In this document: positions 24,286 to 32,676 of the stretch, piece after piece
Numbering within the stretch: the stretch's first letter is position 1
Layout: every line of letters starts with the position of its first letter
From: Fimbriimonadia bacterium
GTDB lineage: Bacteria; Armatimonadota; Fimbriimonadia; Fimbriimonadales; GBS-DC
Length of the DNA: 64,000 bases
Direction of reading: 5' to 3'
Assembly: GCA_026129765.1 (NCBI GenBank)
Contig: JAHCHP010000009.1
Location: forward strand, 1 to 64,000
Made by a program: the position numbers and the translations under genes
The notes under the pieces: generated by a model
Database searches by the model: none
What the model was told of the DNA's origin: nothing
The model's input: only the letters and a program-made list of their open reading frames with translations

Positions 24286-26744
24286 GCGAGTATTGCCCCT
24301 TGCTCTTGCAGCCAATTGCGTAGCCGGTTGCGATACCGGCGCATCCCTGCGCTCCCAGTGGGCTCAAGCCAGTCGGCAAACGCGTCGAGGTACTCGCCCG
24401 CTGCAGTGTGTATCTCTATCATGGCGTTCCAGTTCTGGTCGCCCGCAAAGGGCGCGGTCGGGTCGGCAGGGTCAGCGGCATGCGCATTAGAGCCATGCAG
24501 ATACGGGATATATCCCATCAGCCACATCATCGCTATGCGGTCACCGACAATGCTCATCAGCCGATTGCGCGCTATGGTCAACTCGGACGCGGTAGGCGTC
24601 GCGGGGGTAGCGACACCGACCAGCAGCGACCAAGTGTCATTCGCATTGAGGTCGTTACCACTCGTACCGCCGTCGGTGAGTAAGCCCTTGTTGCCAACAT
24701 CTAAGCTTGCTGATGACGTGGCAAACAACTCCACGCCTTCCTGCATGCGCAAGAGTCGCCATGACTGACCAAAGCCAATCTGTTTGATCCGGCTGCTCTC
24801 CAGCGCGCTGTCGGCGATACGCAAAGACTGCACGCCGTACTCAAGCCATACTCGATAGCCACTGTTGCCTGCTTTGGCATTGCGGGCGTTGTTACAGTGT
24901 CCCGTGTTACCATGCAGGTTCGCAAAGCCCAACGCCTGCATCTCCATTAAGTTATCTTCGAGGTGGAGCCTCAATATCTCTGGATTGTCCACACTCAGCC
25001 AACTGCTCAATGTCCCTGATCCACCCGTCAAAGACGCGCCGGACAAGGTCAGCGCGCCTTGCGCTGCGGGCGTCCGCAACAAGATATGGTAGACGCCACT
25101 CCCCGCACTCGCCACATGCGCTGCGCCTACGCCGACCGTCGACAACGACTGTAGTGCGCTCTCAACGGTACTGGCTGTCGCATTGTAATCCAGCGCGCTG
25201 GTTGACTCGCTGCCGGCATAAGCAAGCGTCCATGTCCCGCCAGTCGCTGTTATCGTGACGACATAGCGGGAGGGGTAGAGTATGGGCTGCGCGTCATTGC
25301 AAGCCAGCACGTTGTACGCACCGCCAAATGCGTTGCCAATCCCGTAGTTGCCACCCGTGTGGCGAGGGTAGTCGCCATAGTAGAAGCCCATTTCGCGAGT
25401 GTGATCGTGCGCGTTGCAAGGCAAATTGGACATGTTGTCAGATAGCAGCGTATTGAGCGCTACCGCCGCATCCCGTGCCGTCTGCGTGTTGTTAGCGTCG
25501 TCATCGTACATGGCTTGCCAATGAGTCTTGGCGTCGCTGGAGACATAGCGCGGTCTTGACCGCCCGCCCGTATTGACTCCTAACTGCACGGGCATGCCAT
25601 GCTCACTGCACCAGCCTCTGAGCCACTCGTAACTCGCCAACTCCGTAACCCGTCTCCGCTCCCGCTGCTCCGCGAGTGTACCCGCAAAGACAGCGGTGTT
25701 ATCATCGATGGGATGGTCATGCTCCATCGCCACCGCGAGGCGAAAAGAGGGTGAGACACCTGCCAAGCCCAAAAAGTACCAGACCCAATGCAAGCCCGCC
25801 GACTGTAGCCAGTCGTAACTGGTCTCGTGCTGCGGTCGGCAGATCGCAGCATTGGACGCCGTGCCGGTGCAAGGCAAAAAGTATCGGTTAAAGTAACGCA
25901 CTCCCAATGCAGCCTCGCTCGGTACAGTCACGCCATCGATGACCGGTCGCAGTAAGACCTCCCTGTCGCTATCCAAGTTTGCCGGATTAACACGCATTGC
26001 GCCAAAGTTAGTCCCGTTGCGCCACGAAAATGCGCGACACCAAAGATACTTGCCGTCATGCAACTGCACTCTTGTGCCAGCCAGTCTTGCGCGATACCCG
26101 CTCGTCTCTATCGCCGTCACTGCCCCCGCCGAGGCAGTCAACAGCGAAGTGATCGCGGGGTTGGCAAATACGATGTCGTAAGTGCGAGTGAGACCGGCTA
26201 TCGGTCTGACGCTAACCTGACCCGCGCCGACACTGCTCAGCCCCTCGATCTCGGTTTGGATATTGGCAGCAGTCTCGTTAAAGGCGAGGCTTGCGGTTGT
26301 CTGACCGCCAAAGGTCAGAGTAAACGTGCTGCTGCCGGGCGCGATAAAGGTGCAAGCCGAATAAGGGTAACTCGTGCCAGGTATGTCCGCCGTGTTGAAT
26401 CGGCGGACGGGGAACGCGGGCGACAACGCGCCTAACGTTATGTTGTAATCTGCGCTGCTACTGCCTGCGAGCCGATTGACGCAGCCAAAATGCGCCAAAG
26501 GCTTGTCGCCCGGCGCATAAGCCACCCAGGTATAGAACCGCTTGTTGCCGCTGCTGTTTTGGTTGGTCTCGTGCTGCAGGAAGATCGCAGCGTCGTATGT
26601 GTTAATGACAGACTTGCCATCTGTCCCCTCCGGGATGTCGACGAGGTTAAGGATAACAGATTGTAATCCACTCATCTGCAGCATGCGCTGCACTACAGAC
26701 GCTCTATCGCGGGCGCTGTCGACGATAATGCAGACGTTAGGCAT
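24282..26744 (-). CDS. Large phage protein downstream of the holin; function unknown
   Basis: An 820-residue protein. Residues about 1-100 look like an alpha/beta domain. Two related beta domains of about 80 residues follow at about 130-210 and 490-580, sharing the pattern TLTFGG or TLAYAG ... LAFNETAANIQTEIEGLSSVG or ALDYNATASTVESALQSLSTVG. The rest contains clustered acidic and histidine residues (MEHDHPIDDNTAVF, HDHTREMGFYYGDY, LHGNTGHCNN) that recall metal-dependent polysaccharide deacetylases or glycosidases; this is inference only. It overlaps the holin gene upstream, so a cell-wall or capsule-degrading role is possible. Confidence 0.6.
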   Translation of the reverse strand: MPNVCIIVDSARDRASVVQRMLQMSGLQSVILNLVDIPEGTDGKSVINTYDAAIFLQHETNQNSSGNKRFYTWVAYAPGDKPLAHFGCVNRLAGSSSADYNITLGALSPAFPVRRFNTADIPGTSYPYSACTFIAPGSSTFTLTFGGQTTASLAFNETAANIQTEIEGLSSVGAGQVSVRPIAGLTRTYDIVFANPAITSLLTASAGAVTAIETSGYRARLAGTRVQLHDGKYLWCRAFSWRNGTNFGAMRVNPANLDSDREVLLRPVIDGVTVPSEAALGVRYFNRYFLPCTGTASNAAICRPQHETSYDWLQSAGLHWVWYFLGLAGVSPSFRLAVAMEHDHPIDDNTAVFAGTLAEQRERRRVTELASYEWLRGWCSEHGMPVQLGVNTGGRSRPRYVSSDAKTHWQAMYDDDANNTQTARDAAVALNTLLSDNMSNLPCNAHDHTREMGFYYGDYPRHTGGNYGIGNAFGGAYNVLACNDAQPILYPSRYVVTITATGGTWTLAYAGSESTSALDYNATASTVESALQSLSTVGVGAAHVASAGSGVYHILLRTPAAQGALTLSGASLTGGSGTLSSWLSVDNPEILRLHLEDNLMEMQALGFANLHGNTGHCNNARNAKAGNSGYRVWLEYGVQSLRIADSALESSRIKQIGFGQSWRLLRMQEGVELFATSSASLDVGNKGLLTDGGTSGNDLNANDTWSLLVGVATPATPTASELTIARNRLMSIVGDRIAMMWLMGYIPYLHGSNAHAADPADPTAPFAGDQNWNAMIEIHTAAGEYLDAFADWLEPTGSAGMRRYRNRLRNWLQEQGAILA

Positions 26745-27162
26745 CGCCTGCCCCCTCTGCCTCGTTCTTAGCCGCCCTCAGTCGGCGGACTAAGAACGCC
26801 GGCACAGGCACACCAATCTTTTGCAGATTCTCCGCCAGACTGAGGACTTCGGTCACGCAACAGTAAGCTGCGACCCAGACCGCAGGCTGGAGTGTAATAC
26901 CAAAAGCATGCAGCCCATGCAAAGCATGCTCGAGTAAGAAGAGCGCGCTGACAAGGATGAGTATACCGCTCTTTTTGAGCGCGCCCATCGCCATCTTGCC
27001 GCTGGCAAGGTCTCGCGCATGCCATGCGGCAAAAAAACCCGTGATGACGTCTAACGCCATCAGCCCAAGTAGTGCCTGCACGGCATGGGGGAAGGTCAGC
27101 CAGATCGATAATAGCGCTGCGACCAGCGCGCGCAGTGAAACCTCCGCGAGCCAGTCCCTCAT
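26737..27162 (-). CDS. Phage holin (toxin-secretion/lysis holin family)
   Basis: A 141-residue membrane protein with three to four hydrophobic segments. The family pattern is visible as ALLGLMALDVITGFFAAWHARDLASGKMAMGALKKSGIL, followed by a helix and AAYCCVTEVLSLAENLQKIGVPVP. Holins of this group form the pore that starts lysis. ATG 27162 (MRDWLAEVS) overlaps the preceding stop by four bases and is preferred to the longer frame. The 3' end holds a bulged hairpin at 26764-26797. Confidence 0.88.
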   Translation of the reverse strand: MRDWLAEVSLRALVAALLSIWLTFPHAVQALLGLMALDVITGFFAAWHARDLASGKMAMGALKKSGILILVSALFLLEHALHGLHAFGITLQPAVWVAAYCCVTEVLSLAENLQKIGVPVPAFLVRRLRAAKNEAEGAGDA

Positions 27163-27683
27163 CCTGCGACACCCCTCAAAACAAACTTGCATGCATTGTT
27201 TGGCGCCGCCGCTTGCGCCGTAATGCGATAGTCATGACAACGCATGACCTCGCTCGTGATGAGCGCGATCATGTCCGCGCCATCGCCGGTTAGGTTATGC
27301 GTTGCCAGCAACTTGTACCGTGTCCAGCCCGTGCTGGCGCGGTCATCTACTCGTCCGTAGATGCGGATGTCGACCGCAGCTGCATGGTCACAGCAGAGTA
27401 GTATCTGCGTCCAGCCCAACGCGTTGGTCAGTGTCGTGTCCGTGAGAGTCAGACCCGGGTCGATGTTGACCTCGCTCGTGCCAACTTGGTTAGCCGTAAT
27501 TGCGGCGCGGTCAAACTCCCATGTATCCGAGACATATCGCTTGCTGTAGCCATAGCCCGTTGCGCTCCCTGCCGGTTGCGCAACGGGGAAAGGCTGCTCC
27601 GCAGATGCCTCGTACTCCGCTCCACTCTGCTCATAGCGCAGCCGAGTCGCCTCCGACTGCCAAGGGACAACATCTAATGCCAT
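27159..27683 (-). CDS. Phage structural protein of unknown function
   Basis: A 174-residue protein starting MALDVVPWQSEA. It has a beta-rich composition with strands such as VDIRIYGRVDDR and YRITAQAAAPNNACKFVLRG, which would fit a head fibre or decoration protein, but no family is recognised. It sits between the head closure and holin genes and overlaps both (one and four bases). Confidence 0.6.
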   Translation of the reverse strand: MALDVVPWQSEATRLRYEQSGAEYEASAEQPFPVAQPAGSATGYGYSKRYVSDTWEFDRAAITANQVGTSEVNIDPGLTLTDTTLTNALGWTQILLCCDHAAAVDIRIYGRVDDRASTGWTRYKLLATHNLTGDGADMIALITSEVMRCHDYRITAQAAAPNNACKFVLRGVAG

Positions 27684-28039
27684 TATCGCACCCCCACACA
27701 ATCGGCAAACAGACAGAGACTGTCTGACCTGCCGGTATTGACACCTTTGACTTCGTACTCGACCCCGCCTACAAGCAGCCTATCCTCTGGACGCACGTCC
27801 GCACTGTGGGGCATGACGATCTCGCGCTCACTCACATCGCGCACGCTATCGCCCGCCACAGGCTCACCGCGCCTTGAGCGATTACAGACCCGCCCACTCA
27901 GGGACGCAATGGTCGACCACGTCTCTGCGTAACCGCCCGCTCCATCACTCACCAGCGACTTGCGTCTCACCTGCACGGTCTCCAAGCAGATGGACTGGAT
28001 AACCTGACGCATCGAGGTCAACTCCGCATTAGTAAGCAT
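27683..28039 (-). CDS. Head closure protein (SPP1 gp16-like)
   Basis: A 118-residue protein with the head-tail adaptor pattern: VQVRRKSLVSDGAGGYAETWSTIASLSGRV, then IVMPHSADVRPEDRLLVGGVEYEVKGV. The DGAGGYxExW segment is characteristic. It closes the connector after packaging and receives the tail. It overlaps the upstream connector gene by 11 bases. Confidence 0.85.
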   Translation of the reverse strand: MLTNAELTSMRQVIQSICLETVQVRRKSLVSDGAGGYAETWSTIASLSGRVCNRSRRGEPVAGDSVRDVSEREIVMPHSADVRPEDRLLVGGVEYEVKGVNTGRSDSLCLFADCVGVR

Positions 28040-28577
28040 TGTCCCCTACCCTCACGTTGTCCGCCGACACCACCCAAGCTTGCGCTCGATACTGCTGCGC
28101 AAGGCTGGCAAGCGACTGCAGCTGTTGCGACCGGCGAAACGACTGGTCGCCGGACGAAAAGTCGATGTCTGCCTTAAGGTCAGCCATCCACTGGTCGAGT
28201 AGATCGGCGCAAGCGCCATACAAATCGTAGTAGTAGCCCCGCAAGTAGAGCGGGGGGAGCGTAGAGGTGTTAAACTCCCACCTGCCACGCAAGTAATCTA
28301 TCGCCTCGCAAAAGGCGTTATCGATGACTTGCCAAGAGGAGTCCAACAGGAGCGCGTCCGACTCCCAGTTGCCCACAGGCGCATAGTAGACCAGGTAAGA
28401 GACGCCTGTAGGTGTCATGTCGGAGCGGGCGCGCAGGGGGCAGCGGCGCGCCTCCATGCGCCGTCGGTCTAACGCCGACTCGATATGTTCATCCGTATAA
28501 TGCGCGCTGCCCCCCGACGGGTCGCCCAAGAGCGCGCGGCACTCACTGATCAGCTGCGCCAGTGTCGCCCGTACCAC
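28029..28577 (-). CDS. Head-tail connector protein
   Basis: A 182-residue protein, mostly helical, in the slot of gp15/gp6-type connectors between capsid and head closure genes. It begins with GTG 28577 (MVRATLAQLISECRALLGDPSGGSAHYTDEHIESALD), a typical opening in which a helix precedes an Asp-rich turn. It overlaps the small upstream gene by 35 bases. Confidence 0.75.
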   Translation of the reverse strand: MVRATLAQLISECRALLGDPSGGSAHYTDEHIESALDRRRMEARRCPLRARSDMTPTGVSYLVYYAPVGNWESDALLLDSSWQVIDNAFCEAIDYLRGRWEFNTSTLPPLYLRGYYYDLYGACADLLDQWMADLKADIDFSSGDQSFRRSQQLQSLASLAQQYRAQAWVVSADNVRVGDNAY

Positions 28578-28749
28578 TCGCTCCCTCCGGTCTTCCTTTG
28601 ACTGCCCTCGGGGGCTTTAAACCTTGCCCCTTGTACCAGTCCTCGATCTGCTCGATGCTGGCAAGCGTCATCCCTTTTGCCAGCAATCCCTCAACCCAGT
28701 CAAGCGGGACGCTATGGACCGCTCCCCGCTTGTTAACGATGTAAGCCAC
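28543..28749 (-). CDS. Small phage head-module protein
   Basis: A 68-residue protein beginning MAYIVNKRGAVHSVPLDWVEGLLAKGMTLASIEQIEDWY. The GTG start is supported by AAGGAGG. Small proteins of this look sit directly after the capsid gene in many siphoviruses, but their role is unknown. Its C-terminus is Gly/Pro-rich and overlaps the connector gene. Confidence 0.7.
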   Translation of the reverse strand: MAYIVNKRGAVHSVPLDWVEGLLAKGMTLASIEQIEDWYKGQGLKPPRAVKGRPEGASGTGDTGAADQ

Positions 28750-28760
28750 TCGCTACCTCC

Positions 28761-29675
28761 TTACGCCAACACTACGACGCCAGCTGCATCTCTCAACTCC
28801 GCGACACCATACAGACAGTCGATAGCAACGCGCAGACCGCGATGGCTCATGTCGTACTGAGACAACACGCGCATAACGACGCCCGTCTGCTCGTCAAAGA
28901 TGGTCATCGACTGCGCCCCACTGCCCGCGGGTGGATCGCTGAGCGGTCGAAACGCTAAGATAGCCGCATCGCGGTGTAATGCCAAGTTTTTAGTCGAGTC
29001 GGGCGAGCCAGTGACGACAGGTACAAGCTGAGAGAGATAGACATCAAAGCCATACAGCCGACCGACTAAGCCATCGCGCATGGTGTCTGGCGCGGCGTTA
29101 GCAAAGTAACTCTGCAAGTTGGAGTCGCCCAGCAGGGAGTAATAATCCTTACTCGAGACGATGAGGCTGCGGTTGCGGCGCGGCACTTTAGCAGTGTCCA
29201 GAGCCCTGCCCGCTGTGCGCACGGTCGCTGCCGTGATGTCCGTGCCGCTCGCGCCAACGGACTGGGAAAATCCACTATAAAGCGCGTGGACAGCAGACGC
29301 TATGTTTTCGATGATCGCGGAGACCGCCGGCTCCGTGTACCGCTCCATCAAGTCCTGACGCGATTGTGTCCGCGCCAAGTCCTCGACTAAGAAGTCAACG
29401 GTCTTATACTGGCTGAGAGCCACCGCGACCTTTGCGCCTCCAGACGGCGCTGCGGGACTAATTGCCGTGTCCTCTGCCTTGTTTTGCACTGCAAAAGTGC
29501 CGGGGTAAGTGATGTTGATGACATCGCCGCGCTCCTGTGGCGTGTCAAAGTCGCTGTCGCGGGCAATCGCATTGATAATGTCGCTATTGGCGCGTAGCAC
29601 CCGCAAGATTTCGTTTGCCCAAATCTCGGGGATAAACCCGATGGTGTCCATGTTTGTCTTGATAATGTTAGCCAT
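28761..29675 (-). CDS. Major capsid protein (HK97 fold)
   Basis: A 304-residue protein beginning MANIIKTNMDTIGFIPEIWANEILRVLRANSDIINAIARD, the usual N-terminal pattern of P22/HK97-type coat proteins. It continues with GDVINITYPG and the P-domain segments RSLIVSSKDYYSLLGDSNLQSY and GLVGRLYGFDVYLSQLVP. It ends with an FDEQTGVVMRVLSQYDMSHRGLRVAIDCLYG strand set. It follows the scaffold gene, with no protease gene nearby, so maturation probably lacks the delta-domain route. Confidence 0.9.
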   Translation of the reverse strand: MANIIKTNMDTIGFIPEIWANEILRVLRANSDIINAIARDSDFDTPQERGDVINITYPGTFAVQNKAEDTAISPAAPSGGAKVAVALSQYKTVDFLVEDLARTQSRQDLMERYTEPAVSAIIENIASAVHALYSGFSQSVGASGTDITAATVRTAGRALDTAKVPRRNRSLIVSSKDYYSLLGDSNLQSYFANAAPDTMRDGLVGRLYGFDVYLSQLVPVVTGSPDSTKNLALHRDAAILAFRPLSDPPAGSGAQSMTIFDEQTGVVMRVLSQYDMSHRGLRVAIDCLYGVAELRDAAGVVVLA

Positions 29676-29686
29676 GTTTGTTCTCC

Positions 29687-30316
29687 CTACCCGTGGTCGA
29701 CTATGCGCCCGTCCCGCAGAGCGGCAAAGATAGCCGTGCGGTGAGCCTCGTAAAACTCAGGGTCGGCAAGTTGCGCGCGTGTAAAAGTCCCTGTCGCGCT
29801 GGCTGCTTGACCTGCCCCGCCCGGCTGGGTGGGACTGGTCTGCGATACTCCTGCCGGAGCAGCGACCAAATAGGGCTTTGCCTGCAAGAGCGCGCTCAAC
29901 GCCTCTTGCACTCCTTGCGGGTTGCCTTCCGGGTCGAAGTCGATGCTTACTAAGTCCATTAATCGGTAAGCAGCCTCCGGATCGATGACCCCCTGCATTG
30001 CGGCAGTAGTCTCGATCTGGGAGCGCAATCGCGCCTCTTTCGCCGTCCGCTCTGCGCGCTCGGCTCGTACTAACGCCTCCTGCGCTTGTCTTTGTAGCCG
30101 CTCGGTCTCACTGAGTTGAGACTCCTCGTATTGCTTGATCTTGTCCGCGGACTCTTGCGCTTGCTTGCGCCACTGCGCTGCCTCGCGCCGGAGTTGCTGG
30201 ACGTAGTGCGCGTCGAATACGTTTTGCTGCGGTCCTGAGGAGTCCGGTCCAGCCGCCTGCTCAGTGTCGGGAGCCTGTCCCAGGTCGGTGACGGTATCTA
30301 CCGTGATGTCTTGCAT
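29687..30316 (-). CDS. Capsid scaffolding protein
   Basis: A 209-residue protein with a coiled-coil centre (YVQQLRREAAQWRKQAQESADKIKQYEESQLSETERLQRQAQ), an acidic N-terminus and a low-complexity linker near residue 155 (PAGVSQTSPTQPGGAGQAAS). The C-terminal helices would bind the coat. This is the standard build of siphovirus scaffolds placed just before the capsid gene. A GGAGGTGCAAC ribosome site supports ATG 30316. Confidence 0.85.
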   Translation of the reverse strand: MQDITVDTVTDLGQAPDTEQAAGPDSSGPQQNVFDAHYVQQLRREAAQWRKQAQESADKIKQYEESQLSETERLQRQAQEALVRAERAERTAKEARLRSQIETTAAMQGVIDPEAAYRLMDLVSIDFDPEGNPQGVQEALSALLQAKPYLVAAPAGVSQTSPTQPGGAGQAASATGTFTRAQLADPEFYEAHRTAIFAALRDGRIVDHG

Positions 30317-30343
30317 GTTGCACCTCCATGATGATATGCCAAC

Positions 30344-31357
30344 TCAGCGCAGACGCAGCTCGGTCAAGCTGCGCTCAACCCGGTAGGTCCCCCAGCGCCG
30401 GTCGGCTACCTCTCGTGTCATCTCATAGAGCCTTAACTCCCCGCGCCGCCATGCGTCCCAGCGCGGACCCAAGGCTCGACGCTGGGTAGCAGCGGACTGC
30501 AGTCTGAGCCAAGCCTCGCCGGTCGCCACTGGCTCACGTTCCTGTAAGCCGGCAAGACCGAGCGATGACCAAGAAGGGGTCTGTGGGAGCATCGCGCATC
30601 GGCAGTTGGGATGCGATTGCATCGGCTCATCCAATGCATGAGCCGAGCCGTGCTGCGCGAGGCATGCAACGCAAGTGCGCGCATCGAGCGAGGCATGCCA
30701 TACCCAGCCCTCCACGACGTCCGAGTTAGCTAAGTAAGTCTGTCGTGTCGCCTCGCGGTAGGCGCGCAGCATCTCCGTCCTCGCCAGGGTCTGGGCGCGG
30801 GACAAAGGGGCAGCCAACGAGTCGCGGATGCGCTCCGCTGTCTGGCGCGGACTAAGACCAACAGCGACGGATCGGATGAGTGAGTCAACTACTCGGTCCG
30901 CCGCAAAGCGAGTAGTTGACTGGAGCAACTCGCGGAGCGGGCTGCCATCTGCCGCAAAGCCTACCATCTCGCGCAGTGCGCCCGCGTTAATCTGTGCAAA
31001 GGAGAGAGATATCGATGGCTCGGAGACATGCAGGAGACCAACCGCATGCCGCACGCCTAACCGCAGCATGGCACGCTGTTGACCCGTGAGTGTATCAGTC
31101 GCCACAGCTGCCCACGGCTGCAGCTGTGCTATGACCACGCGCTCTAACCGCTGGAGACGCTGGCGCTGCAAAAGATATGAGGTATCGACAGTGAGACCAC
31201 TGTCTAAGGCTGCTTGTATCTGCTCCGTCAAGCGGTCTAACTCCTCACGGATACCGCTCCACGCGATGCCATAAGCGCGGGTCATCTCCTCACGCGCTTG
31301 CTCCTCGCCCTGCAGCAGAGATCGGCGAAAGCGGTCGGACGTGTCAAAGATGGTCAC
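30344..31357 (-). CDS. Minor head protein (Mu F / SPP1 gp7-like)
   Basis: A 337-residue protein. It has the head-morphogenesis core AETERI-type segment (RQTAERIRDSLAAPLSRAQTLARTEMLRAY) and the Cys/His-rich motif WVWHASLDARTCVACLAQHG ... MQSHPNCRCAMLP that marks the family. It joins the portal and affects DNA ejection in SPP1. It starts two bases after the portal stop. Two perfect hairpins (30622-30646 and 30884-30920) lie in the coding region. Confidence 0.9.
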   Translation of the reverse strand: MTIFDTSDRFRRSLLQGEEQAREEMTRAYGIAWSGIREELDRLTEQIQAALDSGLTVDTSYLLQRQRLQRLERVVIAQLQPWAAVATDTLTGQQRAMLRLGVRHAVGLLHVSEPSISLSFAQINAGALREMVGFAADGSPLRELLQSTTRFAADRVVDSLIRSVAVGLSPRQTAERIRDSLAAPLSRAQTLARTEMLRAYREATRQTYLANSDVVEGWVWHASLDARTCVACLAQHGSAHALDEPMQSHPNCRCAMLPQTPSWSSLGLAGLQEREPVATGEAWLRLQSAATQRRALGPRWDAWRRGELRLYEMTREVADRRWGTYRVERSLTELRLR

Positions 31358-31359
31358 GG

Positions 31360-32676
31360 CTACAGACCTCGGTCGAAGGCGCGCAATGCATCCTCCGCCA
31401 TCTGCTCCGCAGACACCTCGCGCTTAGCCGCCTCTGCTGCAGGGTCATAGCCCAACCTGCCCAACAATGTATCGCGGCTTACGCCTAATTGCTCATCGAG
31501 CAGCGCGACCTCCCGCTCTTGTTTGGGGTCGCTCGGTATCAGCTCAGACCAATGGAGGGTCACTCGGTGCTGGTCGCCGTGACCTCCAATCGCAAGCAGT
31601 CTGCGGTTAAGCTCGATAAGCATCTCTCCGTAGTAGAGTCGCTTAGTCAGAGTCTTTTCGATCAGCGTCTGGTACAGGATTTGCAGCGCGATACCCGACA
31701 GGCTGCCTGCATTATCCAGCTTGCCGGTGCTGACCTCCGGCACGCGCGCAATCTCATGCAGCGCGCTCTTAAGGTGCTTGTAATACTCGAGGCTGCTCGT
31801 TAAGTCTGACTGCATCTCCAAGTTGCGCAGGGTCGCCTGAGGGTTGGGCAGGATGATGGTCTGGTCGGCATCTACCACTAAGTCGCGGGCGGTGATGCCT
31901 GTCGCGTAAGTCTTAGGATGCGCATGATAGCGCAGTGTCTTACGCATGTTGCTCAGCACAAAGTTAATGCTCTCGTTAACGCCAAGCACATCTGCCTCGA
32001 TGTCACTGACTCCGTAATACGCTGAGGGGTCAGGCAGGTTTTGGCTGTCGGCGATGGGGGCAAAGGGGTATCGCCAGGTCTCTCGCTGGGTCTCGTGCCA
32101 TGCGCGACTGGCAGGCTCGCGCCAGGAGTCGACTATCTCCCAAGACTGCCGGTTATCGGCTAATGTTATCTCTTGCCTCATCTCCAGAGCGCGACCGGCG
32201 CGGTCTATGGTCGGATACTCGATGCGATAACGCCAGACTGCACCGACATCGTGAGGCTCCCAAAACACACGGACATGCTGCGGGTTGAGCGCGATGAGGC
32301 GCGGAGCGGGCGTAAGCAGTATCTTACAGTAAGCCTGCCCACATATTCCACCGTACAAAGCTAAGTTATGCAGTATCTGGTCGCGACGGTTAGCGTCCCA
32401 CACCTGCGCCAGATACTGCTCTTCTGGGGTTTCTTCGCCCTCTTGCAACTCCCAAGAGACGCTGCGCCCAAAGAGGAAAGAGACGCCCTTATCGACAATA
32501 AGCCTCGCATAATTGATCTTGACGTTGTCGTTTGGTCTGCCTGCCTGCCGCTTAAAGACATCCGGGTGGTCGCCGTAATAGCGACGCCAGGCGGTACTCA
32601 TGCGCTGCAGGCGCAGGATCTCGTCCTGCGCCGCGTCCTGTTGTACCGACGCGCCAATGAACTGACTCATCCCCAT
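31360..32676 (-). CDS. Portal protein (SPP1 gp6-like)
   Basis: A 438-residue portal of the DUF/gp6 type. Recognisable parts are RMSTAWRRYYGDHP, NDNVKINYARLIVDKGVSFLFGR, the CGQAYCKILLTPAPRLIALNPQHVRVFW block and the later helix region with SALHEIARVPEVSTGKLDNAGSLSGIALQILYQTLIEK. The dodecameric portal is the DNA channel and terminase dock. It overlaps terL by ten bases. Confidence 0.9.
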   Translation of the reverse strand: MGMSQFIGASVQQDAAQDEILRLQRMSTAWRRYYGDHPDVFKRQAGRPNDNVKINYARLIVDKGVSFLFGRSVSWELQEGEETPEEQYLAQVWDANRRDQILHNLALYGGICGQAYCKILLTPAPRLIALNPQHVRVFWEPHDVGAVWRYRIEYPTIDRAGRALEMRQEITLADNRQSWEIVDSWREPASRAWHETQRETWRYPFAPIADSQNLPDPSAYYGVSDIEADVLGVNESINFVLSNMRKTLRYHAHPKTYATGITARDLVVDADQTIILPNPQATLRNLEMQSDLTSSLEYYKHLKSALHEIARVPEVSTGKLDNAGSLSGIALQILYQTLIEKTLTKRLYYGEMLIELNRRLLAIGGHGDQHRVTLHWSELIPSDPKQEREVALLDEQLGVSRDTLLGRLGYDPAAEAAKREVSAEQMAEDALRAFDRGL

